A stretch of 64,000 nt of DNA from Ferrovibrio sp. (GCF_002796975.1 NZ_PEKV01000008.1:22077-86076), one strand, 5' to 3'. Counted from the stretch's first letter, positions 9,826 through 16,731 are shown. Notes: generated by a model from the letters alone, not told the origin. Made by a program: numbers and translations.

Positions 9826-11178
9826 ATGGAGAACAACAAGATAACTTTGAGGGATGGCAACCTAGTGCTGCATAAGCGCGGCGGCGTCTGGCATTACCGG
9901 CTGCGGATTCCGGGAATGACTGGCTATGAGCGCCGTTCGACAAACGAGAAGCAGCAGGGCGATGCCGAGCGTAAGGCGCTCAATCGCTACGATGAGCTGC
10001 GGTACGAATATGTGCAGGGCAGGAATGCCCTGCCGCTGACGTTTATGCAGGTAGCAACTCGCTATCTCGCAGCGCAGGAGAAGATTGCCGAACTCGGTGG
10101 CATTAAGGACTCAAAGTTCAAGACGCACCGAACTGCAATCCACAATGCGCTGATACCGCATTTCGGACAGAAGCTAATCAACAAAATCACCGAAGCCGAT
10201 ATTGCACAGTTCGCTATATGGCGTGAGAACGGCGGCCGGGTAGATCCCGGTGAGCGTGCCAAGCAGCTCGGCTATTACTCTCATGCGACCCGCGCGCTAA
10301 AGCGACACGGCAAGGTGTCTGTAAACACGGTGAAGAACGAATTGTCCGTTCTCTCTGGCGTGTTCCAATGGGCAATCAACAACAACTTGATGAACCGCAA
10401 AGAGCGTCCCGAGATTTCTTACAGCAAGAAGTCTTACGAACGCAGGCCGGCATATGACCAGGACACATTACAGAAACTCCGGCAAGGCTCTTACAAGTGG
10501 GTAGAAGAAGCACGGCCCCAGATGCACTACGCGAGAATGCGTATTCGCATAATGACCGATGTTGCTGCCTATACCGGAATGCGCCCCGGTGAAATCAAAA
10601 ACATGAAGTGGGGTTGGATCATCCTCAAAGGCAATCAGTACGAATTCTTGACGGATGGTAAAACCGGTAGGCGTCCTGTGCAGCCGTTGGAAGAAGCGGT
10701 TACTGCAATCATGGAGTGGCGCGAATACTGGCGCCAATACTATGGGCGCGATCCCAACCCGGATGAGTATGTGTTTGCCAATACCAAGGCATTCTCAAAC
10801 ATCAAGTCGGATACAGCCGGTTCCAAATTTATGAACCACGAAGGCATCTTTTTGCAGATGGCGCTGGCATGCGATTGCCGGTTCGATCCGTATGGCGACA
10901 CATTCACCATGTACTCGCTGCGGCACTTCTTCATCACATACGCGCTTGAGCGTGGCGTCGATGTTTATCTCATCGAGCGCAACACGGGTACGTCTGTGGA
11001 AATGATCCGCAAGCATTATGACCATGCATCGCTAATGGCGCGTCGTGCAGAGCTGATGCAGGGCCATGAAACTTTCGATGATAAGTGGAAGAAGGTTGTT
11101 GAGTATGTGGCTAAGACGCCTGCTCAACCTGTACCGGATACGCAGATCATCGAATTTCCGAAACAGCAGAGGGGGTGA
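9826..11178 (+). CDS. int: Tyrosine-recombinase integrase of the prophage
   Basis: A 450-residue phage integrase. The N-terminal region probably binds arm sites; a SAM-like core-binding domain spans about 70-185, and the catalytic domain follows. Visible catalytic residues are Arg253 in AYTGMRPGEI, Arg366 in YSLRHFF (Tyr replaces the first His of the HxxR box, a common variant), and Tyr398 in IRKHYDHAS. It catalyses insertion at and excision from the split glycosylase gene. The ATG at 9826 follows AGGAT. It lies 194 bp from attL and reads into the prophage, the usual layout. Confidence 0.97.
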   Translation: MENNKITLRDGNLVLHKRGGVWHYRLRIPGMTGYERRSTNEKQQGDAERKALNRYDELRYEYVQGRNALPLTFMQVATRYLAAQEKIAELGGIKDSKFKTHRTAIHNALIPHFGQKLINKITEADIAQFAIWRENGGRVDPGERAKQLGYYSHATRALKRHGKVSVNTVKNELSVLSGVFQWAINNNLMNRKERPEISYSKKSYERRPAYDQDTLQKLRQGSYKWVEEARPQMHYARMRIRIMTDVAAYTGMRPGEIKNMKWGWIILKGNQYEFLTDGKTGRRPVQPLEEAVTAIMEWREYWRQYYGRDPNPDEYVFANTKAFSNIKSDTAGSKFMNHEGIFLQMALACDCRFDPYGDTFTMYSLRHFFITYALERGVDVYLIERNTGTSVEMIRKHYDHASLMARRAELMQGHETFDDKWKKVVEYVAKTPAQPVPDTQIIEFPKQQRG

Positions 11179-11231
11179 ACCACAAAACAAAAGCCGTGCG
11201 TACCAACCAAACAACTCAACAGGAGAAACAC

Positions 11232-11507
11232 ATGAAAGTAATTTGTTTAGCAACCGTGATCGTACTGGCTTCCGCTGCGGTCCATGCAACGGAGAAGAAG
11301 GCAGGCGATCAGCCAACAGCATCAACAGAGCAAGCCAGCAGCCAGTCGGATGCTGTTAAGCCTCCAACCCGTGCGGTAACGGTTATGCCGTTGGAGCCGG
11401 TCAGCATCCATTCAACGGCGGGTGCGCCGAACAGCACAGGAGGGAAGGGCAAGATTCCGGTGGGGCCAGATGCCGACGCCCTGCAAAATAACGCGCAAGG
11501 CAAGTAA
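11232..11507 (+). CDS. Small exported protein ending in the VGPDADA motif
   Basis: A 91-residue protein with a clear Sec signal peptide (MKVICLATVIVLASAAVHA, cleavage after residue 19). A low-complexity Thr/Ser/Pro-rich body follows, then a C-terminus reading IPVGPDADALQNNAQGK (residues 75-91). The ATG at 11232 is preceded by AGGAG. The last 15 residues resemble two internal units of the virion protein at 35595-37772 (VGPDADAQQNNEQGG and VGTDADAAANNAQGG). The function is unknown. It follows the integrase by 53 bp on the same strand, so it could be expressed from the integrated prophage. Confidence 0.75.
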   Translation: MKVICLATVIVLASAAVHATEKKAGDQPTASTEQASSQSDAVKPPTRAVTVMPLEPVSIHSTAGAPNSTGGKGKIPVGPDADALQNNAQGK

Positions 11508-11551
11508 GAACAAAACGTGACCAAGACATAACAACAAAAGTCATTTAACTT

Positions 11552-11574
11552 GGGTGCTGCGATTTGCGGCACCC
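11552..11574 (+). terminator. Hairpin after the small exported-protein gene
   Basis: GGGTGC pairs with GCACCC around an 11-nt loop that can pair further (TGCG/..GCG). A short pyrimidine tract follows. Probable weak terminator 45 bp after the stop codon. Confidence 0.5.
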
Positions 11575-11595
11575 CTTCCTTGTCAGAGCGGCACG

Positions 11596-12063
11596 ATGAG
11601 CGACGCTAAGAAACGATTAGATTTCATTGAACAAGAGATAGTGAAGTTAGCCGGCGAGTATGCGACCGACAAAGCCGCATTCATAAAGAAGCTGGGTAGG
11701 AATAGGCGGTATATGACCCTGTTCCCGTTTTTCTGCTCGTCACAAAAAGGCGGCATATACATTGTCCTGATCTATCCGGGACAACAGCGCACACAGCCAG
11801 GCGATATAATGCTGCACTTGGATAAGCGCGCGGCAGCAGAGCTTGGGCCGGGTTACGAGCAGAAAGCGGAAAAGCCTGTCGTCATGGAAATTGAGCAATA
11901 CTTGGCGACTTTTCCGTTGGAGCAGTCATTTCAAATAGCGAACATCACCAGTGAAGGCAGCGAGGCCGAATATTGGCGGTTCCTAGATAGTCCGGCGACT
12001 TTAGATGCTCTGAATACGGATAAGCAGACTGCAATAAGCGGCGAAGCCATTGTTATTCTATAG
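11596..12063 (+). CDS. Hypothetical phage protein, 155 residues
   Basis: I do not recognise this family. The protein begins MSDAKKRLDFIEQEIVKLAGEYATDK (helical), then has a hydrophobic, possibly beta-rich core (LFPFFCSSQKGGIYIVLIYPG) and an acidic C-terminal half. No signal peptide is present. The start at 11596 is the first natural methionine after the terminator-like hairpin, and the ribosome-binding site is weak. It lies in the left block of small prophage genes. Confidence 0.6.
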   Translation: MSDAKKRLDFIEQEIVKLAGEYATDKAAFIKKLGRNRRYMTLFPFFCSSQKGGIYIVLIYPGQQRTQPGDIMLHLDKRAAAELGPGYEQKAEKPVVMEIEQYLATFPLEQSFQIANITSEGSEAEYWRFLDSPATLDALNTDKQTAISGEAIVIL

Positions 12064-12158
12064 GCGGATCATAAAACCGATATTCGTCAACTAATTTAAA
12101 TAACAAAACTCAATAAGAAAACAGTAGACGCATTCCGAAGCTGTGGCACCATAAGGAC

Positions 12159-12227
12159 ATGAACAGCGCACAAGCTGCTCAACACGCCTTAGCAATCAAG
12201 CTAAAGCCACAACTTAGGAGACTCTAA
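12159..12227 (+). CDS. Possible 22-residue leader peptide
   Basis: ATG at 12159 after AAGGAC opens a 22-codon frame ending TAA two bases before the next gene's ATG at 12230. The ribosome-binding site of that next gene lies within this frame, so translation could be coupled. Support is only the arrangement; it may be untranslated. Confidence 0.25.
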   Translation: MNSAQAAQHALAIKLKPQLRRL

Positions 12228-12229
12228 CA

Positions 12230-12577
12230 ATGCGTTCTTATGTCCTCATCAACACCAAGTCCAACCATGTCTATGTCGGCACCACCGGCAAGGAATCGGT
12301 TAAAGCCGCTAGCGTTCTGAACAACGCTCGCAAGGGCAAGCTCGGCGCTGCGTTCAAGGAATCGGCTGTTGCCAACGACGATTTGCAGTCGTGGAAGGTC
12401 AAGTTTTCGACCACCAAGACCAAGCAGCAGCTTCTCGACATTTACGGCAGCACCAAGCCGTTCGTCGTCATGAACGTGACTTCGCCCCAGCGTCCTGTTC
12501 GCACTTCTGCCATTGTGCAGATCGACGGCGATGCTGAGTTCGACGCGATGCTCGCTGCGATGCAGCAGGCTGCCTAA
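12230..12577 (+). CDS. Hypothetical protein with degenerate GIY-YIG-like N-terminus
   Basis: A 115-residue protein after a strong AGGAG site, closed by its own terminator. The start SYVLINTKSNHVYVGTT resembles the two strands of a GIY-YIG domain (Y-V-L ... V-Y-V-G). The following LNNARKGKLGAAFKES...DDLQSWKVKF has the spacing of the family's helix and third strand. The catalytic Arg and Glu are not evident, so it is unlikely to be an active nuclease. Its codon usage is more GC-rich than most prophage genes. The resemblance is by eye; a structure prediction would decide. Confidence 0.6.
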   Translation: MRSYVLINTKSNHVYVGTTGKESVKAASVLNNARKGKLGAAFKESAVANDDLQSWKVKFSTTKTKQQLLDIYGSTKPFVVMNVTSPQRPVRTSAIVQIDGDAEFDAMLAAMQQAA

Positions 12578-12584
12578 GCAAGAT

Positions 12585-12609
12585 GGGCGCAGTGTAAAAA
12601 GCTGCGCCC
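12585..12609 (+). terminator. Intrinsic terminator
   Basis: GGGCGCAG (12585-12592) pairs perfectly with CTGCGCCC (12602-12609), 9-nt loop, followed by a T-rich stretch. It lies 8 bp after the stop of the 115-residue protein gene. Confidence 0.8.
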
Positions 12610-12636
12610 TACTTGTTTCCTTTATAGGCAACAACA

Positions 12637-13026
12637 ATGGATAGAGATGAAATGATGCGGCAAAACATATCTGCACTGACAGGGCTACGAGTAACCTTGA
12701 CTGCAGATAATGTATTCTTAGCGATGGTATGCGAAGGCCGGAAAAGTACAGTTCACAGTCAGTGGGATAGCGTTGATAGTTTTGAAGATAAGTTTTCAAG
12801 CATTTTCGACGCAATCAGTATATGGCAAATGCGCCCAGATGTAGACGCCGATAAATGGTTAGATGAACTGTTTAAGTGGTGTAACCGGAAGCTAATGGAG
12901 CGTGACTTTGATCTTGCCATTTACAATATCACATACTGTTATATGTGCATGGCGTTCGGGCGAATGATTACAGCCCGAGAAGCAATAGAAGTTCTCGAAG
13001 TGCATTCAGAATTCTATATGCAATAA
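12637..13026 (+). CDS. Hypothetical phage protein, 129 residues
   Basis: Not recognised. A soluble, mostly helical protein (MDRDEMMRQNISALTGLRVTL at the start) with a Trp/Asp-rich middle and the segment AIYNITYCYMCMAFGRMITAREAIEV. The ATG at 12637 follows ATAGGC. It lies between two terminators and so is probably a single-gene unit. Confidence 0.6.
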   Translation: MDRDEMMRQNISALTGLRVTLTADNVFLAMVCEGRKSTVHSQWDSVDSFEDKFSSIFDAISIWQMRPDVDADKWLDELFKWCNRKLMERDFDLAIYNITYCYMCMAFGRMITAREAIEVLEVHSEFYMQ

Positions 13027-13031
13027 AGTAG

Positions 13032-13055
13032 AAGGGCGGCAGCAATGTCGCCCTT
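13032..13055. terminator. Bidirectional terminator between convergent genes
   Basis: AAGGGCG (13032-13038) pairs with CGCCCTT (13049-13055). T-rich flanks lie on the plus strand. It sits exactly between the ends of the genes at 12637-13026 and 13061-13759. Confidence 0.7.
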
Positions 13056-13060
13056 TCTCA

Positions 13061-13759
13061 TTAGTCATAATAGTAGTCGTTTTCCGACACCATATCGCGC
13101 AACCATTTCGGTTGATCCTGTAACACTTCGCGGATTTCAGCTTTCAGGTGTTGCAAGTCGTGCTGCAACTCCATTAGCGAACGCTTGCGCTTCTTGCTTC
13201 TGCCATAGTGGCTATCCCATTCGCCCAGGTCATGAAAGCGCAAGCCTATGGCAGCGCCCATAATCTGCTTCGTCATGTCGTAGCTGATCGGCTCTGACAA
13301 AGTATTGTCGGCAGGGATAACAAGCATGGCGTAATAGTCGCCGGCAACAAGGCGGACGGTAACAGCTCGCTTAGTAACGCCAAGCGTAATGACTGAATCC
13401 GATGCAGCAAGGCCGATAGAGCTGCAACGCAATGCGCTGTGTAAGAACGGCTCAATCAAGTCCAACGCAAAGCGAGACTTGGGAGCGGCAGACTTAACGA
13501 AGTCGTGAAGCGGCTTATAGCGAATGTCCCCCTCAAGCTGCTCAAGTAGCTTCTCAGTCGAGATAGACAGTCGCTTTAGCTTCGGAGCCGCACCGATATT
13601 CGGATACAGCGGTGCAAAGCCATCGGGCCAACGGAAGGTGTCAACGTCAAAGCGCACCTGTCCGGTTTTGTCATTGCTGCCATAGAGGTCCGTTGTGCTG
13701 CGCTTGTAAAAGCGGCTGTACTCAGCTTTCAGGTTATCCCTGAATTTATACAGGTCCAT
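13061..13759 (-). CDS. Hypothetical phage protein, 232 residues
   Basis: Not recognised. The protein starts MDLYKFRDNLKAEYSRFYKRST, has a central beta-like region (ITLGVTKRAVTVRLVAGDYYAMLVIPADN) and ends with a basic helix (GRSKKRKRSLMELQHDLQHLKAEIREVLQ) and a Tyr/Asp tail. The ATG at 13759 after a GGGGG tract is preferred to an upstream in-frame codon. It is divergent from the gene at 13858 across a 98-bp region with a promoter and an inverted repeat, a layout often used by regulators, but I see no helix-turn-helix. Confidence 0.65.
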   Translation of the reverse strand: MDLYKFRDNLKAEYSRFYKRSTTDLYGSNDKTGQVRFDVDTFRWPDGFAPLYPNIGAAPKLKRLSISTEKLLEQLEGDIRYKPLHDFVKSAAPKSRFALDLIEPFLHSALRCSSIGLAASDSVITLGVTKRAVTVRLVAGDYYAMLVIPADNTLSEPISYDMTKQIMGAAIGLRFHDLGEWDSHYGRSKKRKRSLMELQHDLQHLKAEIREVLQDQPKWLRDMVSENDYYYD

Positions 13760-13805
13760 TGAAGCCCCCAAGTTAAGGCAGCGAGCATAACAAACCAAAT
13801 AGCAG

Positions 13806-13844
13806 TTGAAAATAACAATATCAAAAGGTAAGGTATTTGCCTTA
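13806..13844 (+). promoter_or_regulatory. Promoter with overlapping inverted repeat
   Basis: TTGAAA (13806-13811), 17 bp, TAAGGT (13829-13834) form a sigma70-like promoter for the gene at 13858. The inverted repeat TAAGG-N6-CCTTA (13829-13844) overlaps the -10 and would suit a repressor operator. The binding protein is unknown. Confidence 0.4.
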
Positions 13845-13857
13845 ATGGAGGTTTCCA

Positions 13858-14274
13858 ATGGCACTTGCTGACCTACTCGGGAAATACGAATCCGCTAAGC
13901 CGAAGAAGGCGACGCCGAAGGGTGTAGATCCCGTTTCCAAGTTCATAAAGGCGATAAACGAAAACCTGTTGAACTTGGAGAAGTATGCAGAAGGTAAGCC
14001 GCTGTCGGAAATGCCGCGCGGCACGTTGTTCTATGAACAGGACGGCAAGCTCTGCACCTACATTAAGCATGCTCGGAAGATGATAAACCTTCGCGGCGTT
14101 TCCAACCCTATGGCTGTTGGCACTGTTGCAAACTGCAAGAAGGTCTACGAAGCCTTGATGCGCGATGCCGACGAGCACCGCGAAGATATGAAGTACGAGC
14201 TGGTGAAGGAAATCTATCGCTGCGCCAATGAAGCCAGTAAGCAGCTAAAGGGCGGCGGCCGGAAGAAAAAGTAA
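13858..14274 (+). CDS. Hypothetical basic phage protein, 138 residues
   Basis: Not recognised. The protein is Lys-rich at both ends (KPKKATPKG near residue 15, GGGRKKK at the C-terminus) and mostly helical. The strong site GGAGG sits in front of the ATG. The basic tail suggests binding to nucleic acid, an inference from composition only. It immediately precedes the hairpin-rich gene-free stretch 14283-14609 on the same strand. Confidence 0.7.
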   Translation: MALADLLGKYESAKPKKATPKGVDPVSKFIKAINENLLNLEKYAEGKPLSEMPRGTLFYEQDGKLCTYIKHARKMINLRGVSNPMAVGTVANCKKVYEALMRDADEHREDMKYELVKEIYRCANEASKQLKGGGRKKK

Positions 14275-14282
14275 GATACCCC

Positions 14283-14609
14283 GGTAGGTCAATTTAGAAA
14301 AATCGGGTAGTACCCCGGGTTCAATTTGGAGCCGCAACAAGCTGTTGCCGATACGCTTGTGCTTGCAGCGCAACGATCCACAGCTAGCGCCGAATAGTGT
14401 GGATCAATCCCCGCAACATAGTTACCCGACCATACAAGCCCCATAGGGGCCTGTAGAGCGTGCCGGGTATGTTTGCGCTACCCATGTAGCTGCTATGGGG
14501 TTGGACCTACCTAGAATGGGGCCTGTCGACCCCGCTCAAGCTGATAGCTAGCTGCTTATGCGCTGTAGGATTCCGGGCAAGGCGATAGGGGCAGTGCTGC
14601 CCCTATTGC
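14283..14609 (+). ncRNA. Candidate structured RNA or DNA element, copy 1
   Basis: No coding frame fits these 327 bp, yet stems are dense. GGTAGGTC (14283-14290) pairs with GACCTACC (14504-14511) and encloses the rest. GATCCACA/TGTGGATC is an 8-bp stem (14379 onward). CGCAACA, then TACCCG (14412-14428), pair with CGGGTA, then TGTTTGCG (14464-14477), around ACAAGCCCC-ATA-GGGGCCTGT (14434-14454). The stretch ends in the hairpin 14582-14609. The block CCCCGCAACA-N3-TTACCC (14409-14427) recurs at 20307-20325. No known RNA family is recognised, and a DNA-level role (origin, packaging) is equally possible. Confidence 0.45.
14582..14609. terminator. Strong hairpin between convergent transcription units
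   Basis: A 13-bp stem with one G/T wobble (arms 14582-14594 and 14597-14609, 2-nt apparent loop) precedes TTTACTC on the plus strand and lies 9 bp beyond the stop of the minus-strand gene 14619-14789. It can end both. Confidence 0.7.
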
Positions 14610-14618
14610 TTTACTCAG

Positions 14619-14789
14619 TTACTGCGCTGCTTGCTGCGTACCGAAAACCTCCTTGCAAGCTCTGTCCACCATCTCCGCGCACACAATATCGTCCAGGGTT
14701 TCCAGTACCGCATCGCGTGCTGCTGCTTCGCTCCACCCCGCGTTACGCATAACAGCGAGGTGCCGGAGTAGTTGGCGATACTCCCGCAT
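14619..14789 (-). CDS. Small phage protein, 56 residues
   Basis: A short helical protein starting MREYRQLLRHLAVMRNAGWS, then EAAARDAVLETLDDIV and ending CKEVFGTQQAAQ. The ATG at 14789 comes 5 nt after the stop of the upstream gene, whose Lys codons supply an AAGAAG-type ribosome-binding site, so the two are translationally coupled. The Ala/Glu-rich amphipathic pattern and GC-rich codons match its upstream partner. The function is unknown. Confidence 0.6.
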   Translation of the reverse strand: MREYRQLLRHLAVMRNAGWSEAAARDAVLETLDDIVCAEMVDRACKEVFGTQQAAQ

Positions 14790-14794
14790 GCTGC

Positions 14795-15250
14795 TTACTT
14801 CTTCTTCTTGCTGTCACCCCCAGCCGCAGCAGCCGGCTTCTTGCCGCGCGTTGCGGAGTCCTTGGTGTGCGCGTCCGTGATCTGCTTGTCGATCTCGCCG
14901 GCGCGGACAGCTTCCACGAGGTTGTTGAGCGCGGGGAGGAATGCGTCCTTAGCTGCGCCAACCCGGCCGCCGAGGTCGATTTCGGTCCGGCCCATCTTCG
15001 GAGCCAGGTAGAACATGCCCGCGACGTTGTAGTACCACGGGGACACCTTCTGCTCCTTGGTGCCGCCGCCCTTCTTGTTGCGGATGCGCTTGTACTCGGG
15101 CTTGCTCTCGATGATGAGCGCCGAGAACATTTTGCCCTGTTCTTCCAGCTTCTCGATGAGCTGCTTGCGGTGCAGCGCAATGCCTTCCAGCTTGCCCTTC
15201 AGTTCCTGAGGGGCGTTCTTCACGATATTGAGCTTGCTGAGAAACGTCAT
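14795..15250 (-). CDS. Hypothetical phage protein, 151 residues
   Basis: Not recognised. It starts MTFLSKLNIVKNAPQELKGKL and is helical to about residue 50. It contains YKRIRNKKGGGTKEQKVSPWYYNVAGMFYLAPKMG and ends with a low-complexity Ala/Gly/Lys tail (KKPAAAAGGDSKKKK). The basic tail suggests nucleic-acid or membrane contact. GGAAAGG precedes the start. It forms a two-gene unit with the 56-residue gene downstream. GC-rich codon use sets both apart from neighbours such as 15729-17012 and suggests a different recent origin. Confidence 0.7.
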   Translation of the reverse strand: MTFLSKLNIVKNAPQELKGKLEGIALHRKQLIEKLEEQGKMFSALIIESKPEYKRIRNKKGGGTKEQKVSPWYYNVAGMFYLAPKMGRTEIDLGGRVGAAKDAFLPALNNLVEAVRAGEIDKQITDAHTKDSATRGKKPAAAAGGDSKKKK

Positions 15251-15267
15251 TTGGTAGCCTTTCCGTT

Positions 15268-15720
15268 TTGTTTAAGCGTTGCGTTAAGGCTGCTGAGAAG
15301 TTAGCCGCGGCTGATCGCAAGATTGACTATGCGAAAAGAAAAGCGGCCCGTGCAGAAAGAAGCCACGCTAAGAAACAAAGCATAATGCAGCGACAGCAGG
15401 AGTTAATCGTAAGGCTAAGAGAAAAGGTACTTCGAGATATTGAAATATCCGAACGCCGGATAAACGGAATGCCTCCGAAAGTCAAAAAAGAGAAACTTCC
15501 AAAACCAATCAAGCAGGGTGAATCGAAACGCCTAGCAGTTTTACGCAATGTGGTAGTGGCGTTTGATCCCGATCCATTGGGAATGGGCCGCCGCGTATCA
15601 CATGCCAGCTTTGGGTTTGGAATTGTCGCCGACGTTGGACCCAGGGGGCTTACTATTGATTTCGAGGGTGTGGGGCAGAAGCGCATTATGCCTTCATTCG
15701 TTCAGCCGGCGCCGCTGTAG
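15268..15720 (+). CDS. Phage protein with C-terminal UvrD/PcrA-type Tudor-like domain
   Basis: Up to 150 residues. The N-terminal half is very basic and helical (Lys/Arg-rich, about 10-75). Residues 107-147 (GRRVSHASFGFGIVADVG, then LTIDFEGVGQKRIMPSF) match the pattern of the C-terminal domain of UvrD/PcrA helicases (RV.H..FG.G.V...L.V.F...G.K.I...F), which contacts RNA polymerase. No helicase motifs are present. The start is uncertain: the longest frame opens with TTG at 15268, divergent from the gene starting at 15250, while the first ATG is at 15385. A role in transcription or repair coupling is an inference. Confidence 0.6.
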   Translation: MFKRCVKAAEKLAAADRKIDYAKRKAARAERSHAKKQSIMQRQQELIVRLREKVLRDIEISERRINGMPPKVKKEKLPKPIKQGESKRLAVLRNVVVAFDPDPLGMGRRVSHASFGFGIVADVGPRGLTIDFEGVGQKRIMPSFVQPAPL

Positions 15721-15728
15721 TTATTGCT

Positions 15729-15926
15729 CTACGCAAATCGCATTTTAAATAATATCGCGGTCGTCTTATCGCTTATCGGATAGACGGCAACTGCCTTCTT
15801 GTTTACGTGTATCTCTAAAACTGGATGGTCTCCTAGGCCGCCGTACTCTTTGAAGAACTCGGAAATCTCATCCTGATAAACGAAGTGCGTGAAGATAGGT
15901 ATTGCAATCTTCGTATTGTCGCTCAT
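15729..15926 (-). CDS. Hypothetical phage protein, 65 residues
   Basis: Not recognised. It begins MSDNTKIAIPIFTHFVYQDEISEFFKEYG and ends in alternating beta-like strands (HPVLEIHVNKKAVAVYPI). It is the last gene of a leftward six-gene operon (17012 to 15729). Its ATG overlaps the stop of the previous gene by 4 bp (15923-15926), a sign of coupled translation. Confidence 0.65.
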   Translation of the reverse strand: MSDNTKIAIPIFTHFVYQDEISEFFKEYGGLGDHPVLEIHVNKKAVAVYPISDKTTAILFKMRFA

Positions 15927-16132
15927 GACTGCCTCAATTTGAACAGATGAGCATCATCCTTATCTCGAAACGCAACGCCGCCTGGGTGATACTTCAAACC
16001 ATTGTTGTCTGCAATTCCTCTCCAGCATTCCACAAGCCTGTAGATTTCTGCGAAATCCCGCTCGGTAAAATTATTGAGCTTGCAGTAATACCAAGTCTCA
16101 CCGTCGATAATCACTGTTGGAATGTCGGTCAC
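15923..16132 (-). CDS. Hypothetical phage protein, 69 residues
   Basis: Not recognised. It begins with GTG at 16132 directly after the TGA of the 50-residue membrane gene; the residues MTDIPTVIIDGETWYYCKLNNF suggest a beta hairpin, followed by a helix (FAEIYRLVECWRGIADN). Its start region lies within one copy of the 25-bp direct repeat, so expression depends on that junction. Confidence 0.65.
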   Translation of the reverse strand: MTDIPTVIIDGETWYYCKLNNFTERDFAEIYRLVECWRGIADNNGLKYHPGGVAFRDKDDAHLFKLRQS

Positions 16133-16307
16133 TCACTTCACCTTATCCTTTATCCACTGATATGTAGTCAGACTGGCGGCTAATAACAAAAATCCAGCAA
16201 AAAATAATACAAAAAAGCCAAAGACAAAAAGTCCGTATCCAATAGTTGCACCGAGTCCAAATATTATACTTTCTAGAAATCCCACTCACTCCACCTTATC
16301 CTTTATC
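16130..16307. repeat. 25-bp direct repeat bracketing a 50-residue membrane gene
   Basis: The segments 16130-16154 and 16283-16307 are identical except for one base (both begin CACTCACT and end CACCTTATCCTTTATC). Each covers the end of one gene (..KDKV, Lys or Glu, TGA) and the GTG start of the next. The offset is 153 bp, exactly the size of the membrane gene, so recombination between copies would remove or add that gene and leave every reading frame intact. Confidence 0.8.
16133..16285 (-). CDS. Small one- or two-helix membrane protein, 50 residues
   Basis: The frame starts with GTG at 16285, immediately after the TGA of the upstream gene, and reads MGFLESIIFGLGATIGYGLF, then a long hydrophobic run (VFGFFVLFFAGFLLLAASL), ending TTYQWIKDKVK. 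The hydrophobic part covers about residues 6-40, enough for one long or two short helices. The C-terminus IKDKVK copies the upstream protein's IKDKVE because of the 25-bp repeat. A holin or other small membrane effector is possible but not shown. Confidence 0.6.
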   Translation of the reverse strand: MGFLESIIFGLGATIGYGLFVFGFFVLFFAGFLLLAASLTTYQWIKDKVK

Positions 16308-16501
16308 TCTAATAGTAATCGTTCTATGCGGTTGATCTGCTCTAACACTGGGGCCAGGTCTAATTGTGTCACTGTGCGAAAGTTTTGTTCGTTCTTTACG
16401 ACTGGTAATAATATCTTCGGCGGCAATGGAGGATTATTAATGTCGTATATTGCGAATGGGCTGATCTCAGCGAACAATTCGTCTAGTGGTGTTTTGCTCA
16501 T
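16286..16501 (-). CDS. Hypothetical phage protein, 71 residues
   Basis: Not recognised. It begins MSKTPLDELFAEISPFAIYDI, continues with a Pro-rich stretch (NNPPLPPKILLP) and ends with a helix (VLEQINRIERLLLEIKDKVE) that could form a coiled coil. The start overlaps the previous gene's stop by 4 bp. Member of the leftward operon. Confidence 0.65.
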   Translation of the reverse strand: MSKTPLDELFAEISPFAIYDINNPPLPPKILLPVVKNEQNFRTVTQLDLAPVLEQINRIERLLLEIKDKVE

Positions 16502-16731
16502 ACTGCATCCCCAGCCATTCGGTAAAAGGGACTCAGCGTTTCTATATCCAACCGTGCCGACAGTAACTTGTTGTCGGTTGCCTTCTTAAAGAGTGCGATG
16601 AGTGCATAGCGAAGTAGGGTGCGTTCAAATAGATCTTGCTCCATATAGAACCGCGCTTGTGTTTGCTTTATCTCCAAGTACGCTTCTGCTGTTTCTTGCT
16701 CTGAATTATTCGTCGTTTTTGCTTTGCTCAT
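16498..16731 (-). CDS. Hypothetical phage protein, 77 residues
   Basis: Not recognised. An acidic N-terminus (MSKAKTTNNSEQETAEAYLEIKQTQ) is followed by a helical body (FERTLLRYALIALFKKATD). It overlaps its neighbours by 4 bp on both sides, in the leftward operon. Confidence 0.65.
   Translation of the reverse strand: MSKAKTTNNSEQETAEAYLEIKQTQARFYMEQDLFERTLLRYALIALFKKATDNKLLSARLDIETLSPFYRMAGDAV

Noticed and set aside
14300-14345. tRNA-like T-arm (GGGTTCAAT)
   Set aside because: No acceptor, D or anticodon stem can be arranged around it; no tRNA gene was found on either strand.
16385-16395. SOS-like GTTCGTTC
   Set aside because: The two GTTC halves have no 7-bp spacer, so it does not fit the LexA operator.
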